Below the pieces are notes generated by a model, which did no database searches, was not told the DNA's origin, and was given only the letters and a program-made list of their open reading frames with translations. Shown here one piece after another: positions 16,593 to 27,380 of a stretch of 32,125 nucleotides of DNA. Source of the stretch: an uncultured Prevotellaceae bacterium (lineage in GTDB: Bacteria; Bacteroidota; Bacteroidia; Bacteroidales; Bacteroidaceae); assembly GCA_902783625.1 (NCBI GenBank), contig CACZRN010000062.1, forward strand, positions 1 through 32,125. Direction: 5' to 3'. The stretch's first letter is position 1; each line of letters begins with the position of its first letter. Made by a program: the position numbers and the translations under genes.

Positions 16593-17573
16593 ATGTCAAA
16601 GAGAATCAGTTGGAAAAAGGGCATGCGCCTCACTGATGAGGTGTTTCTTGCCGCCGACCAATATGTGGCGGAATCTATTGGTCAGGCTGTTGCGGTTGCT
16701 TCTGGCGGACGTTTCGGTCTTTTTACTCCCATCCGTCCGTTTCAATTGTCATTAAGTATTTCACGAGGATTCGTAGAGGTAGAGACATTGTCGTGTATGG
16801 CTGTTACAGCCGCAGGCGATATTATTGATGTCAAATTCGATACACAATATTCCAGTTCGTTCGATACACGTGTCCAGATTCCAAACGATGATGACGCCAA
16901 AGAGTTCTTCCTTATTATCAGCGCAAATCCTGATAATTGGAGAGAGAGCGGTGATGAGTATCTGGAATCAAACTATACTTTCGCTTTGGTTGGGCCGAAC
17001 AAGGCTAATGACTTCCATTCCGTGCCTATTGGGCATATTGTATATGAAGACGGTTGGCGTGAAGATAATGTGAACTTCGTTCCGCCGTGTCTGTGTTTGT
17101 CGGCTCATAGTAAGTTCATGGAATTACATGGACAGTTTATTTCGCTTTTGCGTAGCATAGATGAGAAGACGCGTAAACACATTGATACTGGAGCACATGA
17201 TGCTATCAGTATATACTGGCCGGTAGTACAACAAATGTTGATAACTGCCAGTACTGAACAAGATATCATGGCTCCGCAACAACTGTTATCTTGTGTCCAA
17301 CGTGTCGTTGCGGCATTCACGTGTGCTTGCGATCTAGACAATGTTCTTTCATTGGAGGATTCGGAAACATTCAGGAACTACACGAGACTTCCTTTTAACT
17401 ATCGTATCGCATATCTCCGCATAAAGCAAGGACTGGGAATTTGTTATGCCATTAATGAGAAAATAGATAAGTTCAGCCTGTTAAAGCAGGAGGAGCCTCC
17501 AGCACCTCCACAGCCTAAACCTGAACCTCCTAAGCCAGATCCACGTCGTTTTTGGGAAGGTAAGCAAATATGA
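16593..17573 (+). CDS. tssK: TssK baseplate protein (short Bacteroidota form)
   Basis: The N-terminus (MSKRISWKKGMRLTDEVFLAADQYV) is typical of TssK, whose shell domain starts with a W-x-x-G-x-x-L-x-x-x-x-F-like motif. TssK links the baseplate to the membrane complex. At 326 residues it is shorter than the proteobacterial protein of about 440, as is usual in this class. The final ~35 residues are proline-rich (EEPPAPPQPKPEPPKPDP) and look like a flexible extension. A similar tail is present on the E2 and on the WG-repeat protein. The stop overlaps the TssE start by four bases (ATGA), so the two are probably translationally coupled. Confidence 0.82.
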   Translation: MSKRISWKKGMRLTDEVFLAADQYVAESIGQAVAVASGGRFGLFTPIRPFQLSLSISRGFVEVETLSCMAVTAAGDIIDVKFDTQYSSSFDTRVQIPNDDDAKEFFLIISANPDNWRESGDEYLESNYTFALVGPNKANDFHSVPIGHIVYEDGWREDNVNFVPPCLCLSAHSKFMELHGQFISLLRSIDEKTRKHIDTGAHDAISIYWPVVQQMLITASTEQDIMAPQQLLSCVQRVVAAFTCACDLDNVLSLEDSETFRNYTRLPFNYRIAYLRIKQGLGICYAINEKIDKFSLLKQEEPPAPPQPKPEPPKPDPRRFWEGKQI

Positions 17574-18064
17574 GATTCGTAAGCACGCCGTTACAATTCG
17601 TTGATTCGGGCACAAAGCTCAGGCGCGATATAGAGAATCGTATGCAGATGCTCGACAACTTAGTTGAACTTATAGTCTTCACTCCACGTGGTGATTTTGA
17701 GGCCGACCCTGATTTCGGTTTTGAATATTGGAATCATGAGTTCTCAAATGTGCATTATCGTGAGTTCAATGCCAGTCAAGGTGCTGGTAATCCCGGTAGT
17801 CTTTATAACGAAGTCACCAAGAAGGAATGTGAGGATAGTATTAAGCAAAGTCTGGCGACCTATGAGCCGATGTTGAAAAATGTTGTTGTTAGTATTGAGC
17901 TTGATGCGGCATCACAACGTCAGCGTCGTCGTCGCAGAGTGGCATCAAAGTATGCGGTGAATGTAATTGTGGAAGGTGGAATTGACGATGGTTTAGGTGT
18001 ACTTCGACCTTATCGTAAGGTTGTTGTATTTTTGGTAGAACCCACGGTAAAACGACAAATATAA
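17570..18064 (+). CDS. tssE: TssE, gp25-like baseplate protein
   Basis: The 164-residue protein has clear GPW/gp25 features: RRDIENRMQMLDNLVELIVFTPRG (18-41), GDFEADPDFGFEYW (41-54), and a helix-strand unit EDSIKQSLATYEPMLKNVVVSIEL (about 94-117). gp25-like proteins connect the baseplate to the first sheath ring. An arginine-rich stretch QRQRRRRRV (near 122-130) precedes the last strands and may be a loop unique to this branch. It overlaps the tssK stop by four bases and is followed by tssF after six bases. Confidence 0.9.
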   Translation: MRFVSTPLQFVDSGTKLRRDIENRMQMLDNLVELIVFTPRGDFEADPDFGFEYWNHEFSNVHYREFNASQGAGNPGSLYNEVTKKECEDSIKQSLATYEPMLKNVVVSIELDAASQRQRRRRRVASKYAVNVIVEGGIDDGLGVLRPYRKVVVFLVEPTVKRQI

Positions 18065-18070
18065 TCAGAC

Positions 18071-19858
18071 ATGGATGTAGATTTGGAGAAAAGAATCAAT
18101 GAGGCCATAGAAACCATGCAACAGGTTTTGCCTGAAGCTGTAGACATATATCAGCTTGATCCGATGGCAAAAATAATGCTGGTGACTTTGGTGAGTGAAA
18201 CTTCCAAGATACAGGATTATGTGGATGGAACGCTTCAGCGCATTGTAGAGCGTTTCTGTACGGATTTCATTCCGCGAAAGAAAGTAAATGCTATGCCGGC
18301 CATTTGTTTGGTCAGGCCTAGTCTAAAGTCAGATAACGACACTCTGTATTTCGTGGAGTCTGGCGCATCGTTTATTTACAAATCGCAACTTAAGGATGTG
18401 CAGTTGAATTTTATTCCTATATTCAATACTACATTGTTGCCTCATAGCGGTTTGTATCTGCTGAATCATCGGCTGTTGCGCTATGCAGGAAGAACGGTAA
18501 GTGTTAATATGGATAATCCTAATCGGCTGTGGGTAGGAATCGTATCACCTTTGGAGGTTAATTGCTTGAAGGGACTGTCTATAATGCTGCAGGGTACCAA
18601 TGGCGTAGTACCGGAGCATGTTTATGTGGGAGCCGATGGCGCTGAAATCGATTTTGCTCCGATGTCGGAATTGGAGAAGATAGAAATGGCTGATCCTTTC
18701 GACTCGCAACAGGTGTCTGGTGATTTCTTCTCGTTTGTAGAAAATTGGAAAGAGTGTTTGCTCAATATGTCGAATACCTCGTTGCTTTATATCACTGATG
18801 ATAAAAAAGATCGCGACATGTATAAGCCTCGTGCCTATCCTCGTGTTTTCCAGCAGTGGTTAGAGAATGAGACTCTTGACCTTTTCAAACAAAACACCAT
18901 GTGGCTTCGTATGGATTTTCCTGAGGGATATGTCGTTCCTGATGATTGTTCTGTTACGCTGGGAGTCATACCTGTGACAAATATCGAGATCAACTCTGTT
19001 ATGTTGACCCAAGCGCAGCCTGTAGCCAAACTACAAGGAGAGGGCAATTCGTATTTCTTGGATATTCTGGAAACCAGTACTGCATCCAACCGGCAAGGCT
19101 TTTCAATGAATAGGGATGACATCCTTGTCCGTGATTTCGATGCCAATTGTTACAATAATGGTGATCTATATCGGGATGTTCGTAATCTCTATAACCATTT
19201 TATCGATGATTATTATGCTTTTATAGAATATAATGGCATAAAGGACGGTGAGGTATTGAAGAAGTTGCGTGAGACTATCAACAAGCTAGGTAAGGGCGTA
19301 GGCCTGCAGAATCAGCAATTCAAGTTCGACAGCGGCACATATGTCATGAAGAACATGAACAGTTCATCTGCAACAACAAATACCAGTATACGCTTTATTA
19401 CCACAAAAGGCTTCTCGGGTAATACCCCAAGGGTAGGAGAAATGGTTGAGTGCAAGAATCTTCCAGGTGTAGATCAAAAGGCATCTGTTGTTATTTCGGG
19501 CATGGGTGGAGCTGACAAGGCTTCTGCCGATGAACGCTATGAACTGCTGCGCTATTATTCGTTGACAAACGACCGCCTTTATACTCGCATGGATATAGAT
19601 GCCTTCCTGAGGAAAGAGATAATGGCAGAGTACGGGCGTGATGAGTTTAATAGAATATTTATAAATATCAGTGTCGAAGGTGCAGGTGGAGAAAAAGGTC
19701 TACAGCGGGGGCTTTACGTCGATATTTCTTTCAAGGATCGCAATAATTATGAGCATGCCGTACAGATATCGTTCGATACTTTGATGCAACAGCGAATACG
19801 CAATAAGTCGTGTATCTCTATGCCTATTATCGTCACACTGAAGAATCTTGAAGACTGA
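18071..19858 (+). CDS. tssF: TssF-like baseplate protein
   Basis: The 595-residue protein begins with an acidic helical region (KRINEAIETMQQVLPEAVD, LDPMAKIMLVTLVSETSKIQDYVD) like the N-terminus of Bacteroidota TssF. Long beta-rich stretches follow, and a C-terminal domain has RYELLRYYSLTNDRLYTRMDIDAFLRKEI, seen in TssF and gp6-like wedge proteins. TssF forms the baseplate wedge with TssG. Size and place (after TssE) fit. No signal peptide or membrane helix is present. The ATG is at 18071, and the stop codon is one base before the next ATG. Confidence 0.8.
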   Translation: MDVDLEKRINEAIETMQQVLPEAVDIYQLDPMAKIMLVTLVSETSKIQDYVDGTLQRIVERFCTDFIPRKKVNAMPAICLVRPSLKSDNDTLYFVESGASFIYKSQLKDVQLNFIPIFNTTLLPHSGLYLLNHRLLRYAGRTVSVNMDNPNRLWVGIVSPLEVNCLKGLSIMLQGTNGVVPEHVYVGADGAEIDFAPMSELEKIEMADPFDSQQVSGDFFSFVENWKECLLNMSNTSLLYITDDKKDRDMYKPRAYPRVFQQWLENETLDLFKQNTMWLRMDFPEGYVVPDDCSVTLGVIPVTNIEINSVMLTQAQPVAKLQGEGNSYFLDILETSTASNRQGFSMNRDDILVRDFDANCYNNGDLYRDVRNLYNHFIDDYYAFIEYNGIKDGEVLKKLRETINKLGKGVGLQNQQFKFDSGTYVMKNMNSSSATTNTSIRFITTKGFSGNTPRVGEMVECKNLPGVDQKASVVISGMGGADKASADERYELLRYYSLTNDRLYTRMDIDAFLRKEIMAEYGRDEFNRIFINISVEGAGGEKGLQRGLYVDISFKDRNNYEHAVQISFDTLMQQRIRNKSCISMPIIVTLKNLED

Positions 19859-19859
19859 T

Positions 19860-21182
19860 ATGAATTATAGCAGTGAAAATCCTATATACCCTAAGATGGA
19901 AACCTACGACACCCGTAGGGTTCAGGATATTCAGCACAAATTAAATGCTATTGTCACATATCTGCATTATACATGGAGCATTGTATCCGAAAACGGCATG
20001 ATGGATGATGATACGCGTGACGCTATTATGTCTTTTCAGCAATGGATGGGCTTTCGCAAAACAGGAGAATTAGATAGTTTAACAGAAATGAAAATAGATG
20101 ATGTATATCGTTGGAGTCAGCGAGCCTCCCAAAACGGTGTTGGTGAGTCGTATGACTATCAGTTGTTAAATCGCCCCACATTGGCTCCCGAAAGTCTAAG
20201 TAAAAGATTGCTGCTCTTGGTTATTATGGTCTTTTGTACGACAACAATGCTATTTGCTCAATCGTCCTCGGATATTATTAACTATATCAATAAATATAAA
20301 GACATAGCTCTTGATCAGGAAAAGAAATATGGTGTACCTGCCACTATAACACTTGCACAGGGTATTCTTGAGTCGGGAGCAGGTAAGAGTGGCTTGACTC
20401 GCAACGCAAACAACCATTTTGGCATCAAGGCATTCGGTGGATGGACGGGTCCTATTTATCAAGCTTGGGACGATGAGCCCAACAAAAGCCGTTTCAGGGT
20501 TTACAGTACGGCTGCGGAATCTTTCCGCGATCATTCTTTGTTCTTGAAGAACAATGGTCGTTATCGCAGTCTGTTCTCAAAAAGTGTATATGATTATCGC
20601 GGTTGGGCGATAGGTTTACAAAAAGCTGGCTATGCGACAGCACCGACTTATGCCTCTGCACTCATTGGGTTTATCGACTCCTATCGTCTTTACGACATCA
20701 ATGGTGGTGTGAAACTTAAGGCTGGCAAGACGGTGGTGATTACTCGTCAGGCCACTGCTACACAGAAGGCTACTTTCGATGCTTCGTGTCAGGCTGCCGA
20801 AGAAGAACAGTCAGAAGAAGAAGAGGCTGTTGCCAATGTGGTGAAACGCTATGTTGTTGATATTAATGACGTGCGATGCACAATTCTATATCCAGGAATG
20901 ACACTTTCGAGCATATCAATGAAGTATGATATTCCAAAAGAGAAATTGTTGGAATTTAACGAGGTTGCTAGTGAGAATGATATTCACGAAGGCGACATTG
21001 TGTTTATAGCAAAGAAAAAGAGCAAATATACTGGAGCCCAGGATTTCTATCACGTACGCAAGGGTGACACTCTGTATGGAATATCCCAGAATTTCGGTAT
21101 CAAGTTTGCTAACTTGGCAAAGATGAATAACAAAGATATCTTCTCCCAGCTGAAAGAAGGGGAGAAAATCAAACTAAAATAG
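19860..21182 (+). CDS. PG-binding domain, internal TM, glucosaminidase and two LysM domains
   Basis: I choose the ATG at 19860, one base after the tssF stop, over an in-frame TTG at 19848. The 440-residue product has a peptidoglycan-binding-1-like domain at 17-83 (VQDIQHKLN, DTRDAIMSFQQWMGF), then a strongly hydrophobic segment 116-133 ending LFAQ. Next is a FlgJ-type glucosaminidase (GH73) at ~136-280 with catalytic glutamate E171 in LESGAGKSGL. LysM domains lie at ~328-385 and 396-440 (FYHVRKGDTLYGISQNFGI). The enzyme would open peptidoglycan for the injection machine. The oddity is that a PG-binding domain lies ahead of a signal-like segment and should stay in the cytoplasm. It may act as a baseplate part, as LysM-like proteins do in other contractile systems. 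Confidence 0.85.
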   Translation: MNYSSENPIYPKMETYDTRRVQDIQHKLNAIVTYLHYTWSIVSENGMMDDDTRDAIMSFQQWMGFRKTGELDSLTEMKIDDVYRWSQRASQNGVGESYDYQLLNRPTLAPESLSKRLLLLVIMVFCTTTMLFAQSSSDIINYINKYKDIALDQEKKYGVPATITLAQGILESGAGKSGLTRNANNHFGIKAFGGWTGPIYQAWDDEPNKSRFRVYSTAAESFRDHSLFLKNNGRYRSLFSKSVYDYRGWAIGLQKAGYATAPTYASALIGFIDSYRLYDINGGVKLKAGKTVVITRQATATQKATFDASCQAAEEEQSEEEEAVANVVKRYVVDINDVRCTILYPGMTLSSISMKYDIPKEKLLEFNEVASENDIHEGDIVFIAKKKSKYTGAQDFYHVRKGDTLYGISQNFGIKFANLAKMNNKDIFSQLKEGEKIKLK

Positions 21183-21189
21183 TGTGAAC

Positions 21190-22680
21190 ATGATTGATTT
21201 AGCACAGCTTGCTCAGAAGAGCGAACTTTTCGATGGCCGTTATAAACTGTTGCGACCATTGAGTACAGCAGGAGGAACAGCCGACGTGTGGTTGGCATTG
21301 GATGCCAACACGGTGAATGATCGTGAAAGACTTTTTCAACCCGAGCCATTGACCGATGAGGATGTGGAGGAATTGCAAGGGCTTCGTGTGGCCATAAAGA
21401 TCTATCGCCCGAAAAATGCTCTGGATATAGAGGGCGAACAGCAGTTCCGCGACGAGTTTAAAATTGTTTTCAACTGTCATCACGCCAATCTTATCCATCC
21501 TACTTATTTCTCCATTTTCCAGGAAACACCTTATTTGGTATTGCCCTATTGTAAATTAGGGTCTGCCGAGATGCTCATCGGAAATATGAACGATAGTAAT
21601 GAATTGTGGAAGTTCATTGGCGATGTGTCGTCAGGATTGGCCTATCTGCATGCCAGTACGCCATCCATTATTCATCAGGACATTAAACCTGGAAATGTGC
21701 TCATCGACGATAATAGAAACTATGCCATCACCGATTTTGGTATCAGTGCCAAGTTTGGAAAGAATCAGCATCTATATTATTACGATGAAGAGCATAGTGG
21801 TACTTTGGCTTATATGGCTCCCGAGCGTTTCCTTGAAGATATCGAGCCTATGCCTCAAAGCGACATATGGGCATTTGGCGCTACGTTGTGTGAGATTCTC
21901 ACAGGACAGGTACCTTTCGGGGAGAATGGTGGTCAGGTACAGGCAGAAGACACGCCAATGCCTAAGATTCCTGGCATATCGGCTGATGTGCAGCGGCTCA
22001 TTAATGCATGTCTACATTGGGATCCCAACAAGCGTCCTACGGCAAAGCAGATCATGGAGGCTGCCAAAGCCCGTCAGTATCCGGTCAAGTCAAAGGGCGT
22101 GTTATATGGAATATTGGCATTCCTGGCCCTTGCCATCATCGGGGGGCTGGTGTATATGTCAATCTTACAGAAACGGAGTAATATGGAGTTGCAGCAAGCT
22201 CCTCAGATTCCGCCAGAGGAAATCTATGAGATGGCTTTGGGACGGATGGATAGCGATAATCCAGACTCATTAAAGCTCGGATTGGCACAGATGGATAGCT
22301 TGAGCGGAACCAATTATATTCCTGCTATCTACCAGATGGCATTCACTTATGGCTGGTACTCTGACCCTGTTTCAGTGAAGCGCAAGGAACTTTTAGGTAT
22401 AGAGATGAACGATGATTGTTTGCCGAAAGCCGATTTGTATAGCAATAAGGCTGTAGGATATTTCACTCGCATCATGGAACTCAACGATTCTGCTTTTGCC
22501 AGCATCAATGCCAATGCGACTTACAGATTGGCTTGCTATTACGTAATGCCTAACAGTATCTATCAGCCTAACTACGACAAGGGGAAACGTATTTTACTTA
22601 AAGCACGCGATTGGGCTATGCTCGCCAAGGATGATGACTTGTTGCAGAAAATCAATCGCGGTCTTGACACATTCGAATAA
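21190..22680 (+). CDS. Membrane Ser/Thr protein kinase (PpkA/PknB-like)
   Basis: A Hanks-type kinase with all main motifs: glycine loop STAGGTADVW (25-34), VAIK lysine K70, catalytic loop HQDIKPGN (162-169; D164, N169), DFG (182-184), APE (210-212), and a DIWAFG helix. The catalytic loop has HQD, not HRD, so it is a non-RD kinase. A transmembrane helix at ~303-323 follows the kinase domain. The C-terminal ~165 residues (periplasmic) have helical, Sel1/TPR-like character and could sense the envelope. The ATG at 21190 is preferred to the GTG at 21184. By analogy with the T6SS threonine-phosphorylation pathway (PpkA, PppA, Fha), it may phosphorylate a ligand of the FHA domain encoded at 12082. 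Confidence 0.9.
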   Translation: MIDLAQLAQKSELFDGRYKLLRPLSTAGGTADVWLALDANTVNDRERLFQPEPLTDEDVEELQGLRVAIKIYRPKNALDIEGEQQFRDEFKIVFNCHHANLIHPTYFSIFQETPYLVLPYCKLGSAEMLIGNMNDSNELWKFIGDVSSGLAYLHASTPSIIHQDIKPGNVLIDDNRNYAITDFGISAKFGKNQHLYYYDEEHSGTLAYMAPERFLEDIEPMPQSDIWAFGATLCEILTGQVPFGENGGQVQAEDTPMPKIPGISADVQRLINACLHWDPNKRPTAKQIMEAAKARQYPVKSKGVLYGILAFLALAIIGGLVYMSILQKRSNMELQQAPQIPPEEIYEMALGRMDSDNPDSLKLGLAQMDSLSGTNYIPAIYQMAFTYGWYSDPVSVKRKELLGIEMNDDCLPKADLYSNKAVGYFTRIMELNDSAFASINANATYRLACYYVMPNSIYQPNYDKGKRILLKARDWAMLAKDDDLLQKINRGLDTFE

Positions 22681-22703
22681 TTAATCTCAACTTATTTTCA
22701 AAA

Positions 22704-24476
22704 ATGAAAAGAAACATTCTTTTACTGGTTGTCATAGCCATGTCGGCTGTGGCAAAATCCCAGGTCGCGTCGTGGCTCATATCTCCTGCCTACGACAACA
22801 TCAACAAAGTGGTTGGTGCCGACCTTGTGGTCACCGATTCAGTAGGTGAAACGTCATTGTGGTCGTTTGAAGGGAAACGCATCTTCAAGACCGCTGAGAC
22901 ACTGTTCCCTTTTCAGGAGGATGTAGCTCTTGTCACTAAGAGAAGCACTACTGAGATTATAGGATTTGTTACCACCCGTGGTGAGTATATCACGCTCGAC
23001 AATTGTCTGGTCGTTCATGAATATCCCTATTTTTCGGATAGGCTTTTAGCAGTAAAAAACATGAATGATGATTTTTACAGCTATATTGACAAACGGGGTA
23101 GGAGGGCTATCAAAAACTGCACATCTGCTTATCCTTTCTGCAATGGCTTTGCCAAGAGTGAGGCTTATCAAGGTGATACGAAAACGAACTTGCTCCTTGA
23201 TCGTAATGGACGCCCAGTCAAGTTTACCTATAACGGACAGCGTTTCGACAACGAGAATGTCGGATTTATTTCGTCTGTTAATGATGAAGGTCTTGCCGTA
23301 CTTGTTTACGACCAGAAAGTCTATCTCTTTGATGGTAATACACAGGAGATAAAGCCTGTGTATGCTTTGGAGGGTGACAGCAATCCTGACAATCAGGCAA
23401 AAGTGGGGAGTAATTCTTGGAAGATGATAGGTGGCGGTGAGAGCGAGCTGTCTGCCGAAAGTAATGGGAAGAAAGTGGTGTTCACCTTCAACAACCTTTG
23501 CCAGCCAACAGAAATGGTTGTGGATGGCAGGGTTAAGACCTATAAGGAAAACGAACGTCAAGTGTGGAAACCTCAGACAGTGCTTGAGGTCAGCGATGAT
23601 GGCGAAGTATATGGCATCGATATAAATGGGAAACAGGTGTTACCACCGCAATTCCCCTATGTGCCAAGTTGTTTCGACAACAAGGCTTTTGTCAATATCA
23701 ATGGCAAAAAAGGTATGCTTCAGGTAAATGAAGGCGAGAAGTTCGAATTCAGTATGAACAAGGGTAACGATATCGGCTTCCGTCATCAACGTGTTGAGAC
23801 CACTTTGAGAGTTGATATGCCACCTACGATTTCTGCTAAGACAGCAACTATAGAGATGGCTTCAGGCTCGGGGTGTGAGCTTGACGTCACTTCGCGCGAT
23901 GCCAAAACCACTAATTTCGGTAGTTCCGTACAGTATGGCTGTATGCTTACCATTCCTAAGAATTTGACCGACGAGACGACCGATGTGGAGTATATGGCCC
24001 GTGTGTGCTATGATGGACTTCAGTCGGCCTTGATAACTTTCGTTGCTAAAGAGTGGTATTACAAGTATTTCAACATCGACATCGACGATGTGGAGACTAT
24101 TATTAAGAATGGAAACCTATTGTTCACGTTCAATATTTCTGCCGACAAGGCACCCGGAGAGGAAGACTATCCCAGCACTGTAAGTATAAAGGCTAACGAT
24201 CTTCCCGTGAAATTGGAGAAACTGTCTGAGACTCGATACAGATGTTCTGTTACAGGTTTGCGTGCGGGAGTCAACCAAGTCATCATCCAGATACAGGAGC
24301 CTGGATGTCCTATTTCTGAATATCCCTTCGAGGTGTCTTATACAAAACCAGCTCCGCAAACAACGAGCGAACCTGCTGTGAAGGAGAATGTTGTCATCAA
24401 GAACAACTCCAAGCCGAAGCGACCTGCACCACCACAGCCTGCAAAACAACCAAAACGACCAAGACTAGAAATTTAA
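22704..24476 (+). CDS. Exported WG-repeat-like protein with Pro/Lys tail
   Basis: A 590-residue protein with a signal peptide (MKRNILLLVVIAMSAVAKSQ). Residues ~25-350 contain loosely repeated strand units of WG-repeat character (LWSFEGKRIF, SYIDKRGRRAI, VYLFDGNTQEI, YGIDINGKQVLPP). Residues ~350-545 are beta-rich and might be two Ig-like modules. The last ~40 residues are proline/lysine-rich (SKPKRPAPPQPAKQPKRPRLEI). It lies between the kinase and phosphatase genes, 23 bases after the first and seven before the second. It may be a periplasmic partner or sensor for the kinase's outer domain. I do not recognise a specific family, and no enzymatic motif is seen. Confidence 0.6.
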   Translation: MKRNILLLVVIAMSAVAKSQVASWLISPAYDNINKVVGADLVVTDSVGETSLWSFEGKRIFKTAETLFPFQEDVALVTKRSTTEIIGFVTTRGEYITLDNCLVVHEYPYFSDRLLAVKNMNDDFYSYIDKRGRRAIKNCTSAYPFCNGFAKSEAYQGDTKTNLLLDRNGRPVKFTYNGQRFDNENVGFISSVNDEGLAVLVYDQKVYLFDGNTQEIKPVYALEGDSNPDNQAKVGSNSWKMIGGGESELSAESNGKKVVFTFNNLCQPTEMVVDGRVKTYKENERQVWKPQTVLEVSDDGEVYGIDINGKQVLPPQFPYVPSCFDNKAFVNINGKKGMLQVNEGEKFEFSMNKGNDIGFRHQRVETTLRVDMPPTISAKTATIEMASGSGCELDVTSRDAKTTNFGSSVQYGCMLTIPKNLTDETTDVEYMARVCYDGLQSALITFVAKEWYYKYFNIDIDDVETIIKNGNLLFTFNISADKAPGEEDYPSTVSIKANDLPVKLEKLSETRYRCSVTGLRAGVNQVIIQIQEPGCPISEYPFEVSYTKPAPQTTSEPAVKENVVIKNNSKPKRPAPPQPAKQPKRPRLEI

Positions 24477-24483
24477 TACGAAT

Positions 24484-25380
24484 ATGAAAATCAAGATATC
24501 TGCATTAACTGATGTTGGGAAAGAGCGCACCAACAACGAGGATGCTTTTATATATTGTTCCAACCTGTTGCAGCAGGATTGGAGCGTAGCCAGTGCTACC
24601 GACTATGTGGAATTAGGCGACTTGGGTGCACTACTGGTTGTTGCCGATGGTATGGGAGGCGCTAATGCCGGAGAGGTAGCCTCGGCCTTAGCAATCGAAA
24701 CTGTAAAGAAGTATTTCTCTATCGACCGTGTCAAGGATACATTAGTGTCTGGCAATGATGGCATCGATGTTATGCTGAAGGAGACAGTCACCGCTGCTGA
24801 CGACGCAATCAATAAACGCATGGCGACCGACCTTGAGACACAGGGAATGGGAACCACCATCGTCATTTGTTGGATATTGAAGGATGGAACGACACACATT
24901 GCATGGTGTGGTGATAGCCGTTGTTACACGTACAACGCCGCTACGGGATTGCGTCGCATGACAAAAGACCATTCGCTTGTTCAAGAACTGATCGACAGCG
25001 GTGAGATTACTGAGGAAGAAGCTTTCAATCACCCTGATAATAACATCATCACGTGTGGGCTGGGCGATTTTCAGGCATTCCCCACGCCAGGCATTGTGTG
25101 CTGCGAGCTGAAGGCAAACGACAACGTAATGCTCTGTAGCGATGGTCTTTGTGGCTATTGTACCGATGATGAAATAAAACGGCTGTTTTCTGCGGAGTAT
25201 GTTGATACAGAAGCCTGCTGTCAGAAAATGCTTGATAAAGCTTTGGATGCCGGTGGAGCAGACAACATCGCAATTGTAATGGCTTCGCTTATTGACGACA
25301 ATCAGGAAAAACCAGAATTACTGAAACGTTCATTTTTTAAAACGTTTTTTCAAAAGATCTTTGGTGGACACAAAAACTAG
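24484..25380 (+). CDS. PP2C-type Ser/Thr phosphatase (PppA-like)
   Basis: The 298-residue protein has the PP2C metal-site motifs in order: RTNNED (15-20), DGMGG (55-59), GMGTT (121-125), GDSR (143-146), DHS (162-164), CSDG (218-221) and GGADN (257-261). Aspartates D55, D220 and D260 would bind Mg or Mn. It has no signal peptide or membrane helix and so is cytosolic, on the same side as the kinase domain and the FHA domain. It should reverse the kinase. It is the last gene of the operon, with a strong hairpin 40 bases after its stop. Confidence 0.95.
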   Translation: MKIKISALTDVGKERTNNEDAFIYCSNLLQQDWSVASATDYVELGDLGALLVVADGMGGANAGEVASALAIETVKKYFSIDRVKDTLVSGNDGIDVMLKETVTAADDAINKRMATDLETQGMGTTIVICWILKDGTTHIAWCGDSRCYTYNAATGLRRMTKDHSLVQELIDSGEITEEEAFNHPDNNIITCGLGDFQAFPTPGIVCCELKANDNVMLCSDGLCGYCTDDEIKRLFSAEYVDTEACCQKMLDKALDAGGADNIAIVMASLIDDNQEKPELLKRSFFKTFFQKIFGGHKN

Positions 25381-25420
25381 TGTGAATTAGTGTCTATACA
25401 CTTGTAAGTGTAACATACAT

Positions 25421-25462
25421 AAAGAGAATCCTCCTTGCTGAAATCGTAAGGGGGATTCTCTT
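25421..25462. terminator. Bidirectional intrinsic terminator hairpin
   Basis: An inverted repeat with left arm 25422-25436 and right arm 25448-25462 forms a stem of about 15 bp with one G-U pair and an 11-base loop. It separates the converging phosphatase (plus) and pyrG (minus) genes and can serve both. The plus-strand T-run is short (TTGTT). Confidence 0.8.
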
Positions 25463-25476
25463 GTTAACCGCCTTGT

Positions 25477-27177
<1,701 letters not shown>

Positions 27178-27220
27178 TTACACTAAATTACGGATTGTCA
27201 AATAATTCAATATATAACTT

Positions 27221-27228
27221 TATCTTTG
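27221..27228 (+). promoter_or_regulatory. Putative dapF -7 promoter element (distal)
   Basis: TATCTTTG matches TAnnTTTG. A TTG at 27195-27197 could be the -33 element, but its spacing (about 23 bases) is longer than usual. The leader to dapF would be roughly 145 bases. The AT-rich divergent region 27091-27380 contains no gene that I can see. Confidence 0.45.
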
Positions 27229-27325
27229 TAAGCGTTATTACGCAAATTAATTACGATATAAAACTTTTTAACTTTTTAATTTATATTTTTTTTACTAATT
27301 ATAAACCTGTGTTTATGTTTTATAT

Positions 27326-27333
27326 TATATTTG
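27326..27333 (+). promoter_or_regulatory. Putative dapF -7 promoter element (proximal)
   Basis: TATATTTG matches TAnnTTTG and lies 47 bases upstream of the dapF ATG at 27381, a more normal leader length than the distal site. No convincing -33 element is seen. Confidence 0.45.
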
Positions 27334-27380
27334 CAAAATAATTGCCGTTGTATTACGATGGCGTTCTCTATGATGTGAAT

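Noticed and set aside
19848..19859. TTG start overlapping the tssF end
   Set aside because: An ATG one base after the tssF stop is in the same frame and gives a standard coupled start.
21184..21189. GTG start for the kinase
   Set aside because: The ATG two codons later is the simpler choice. The two extra residues add nothing.
27342..27380. TTG start for dapF
   Set aside because: The ATG at 27381 gives the normal family N-terminus and length. The TTG adds residues that look non-coding.
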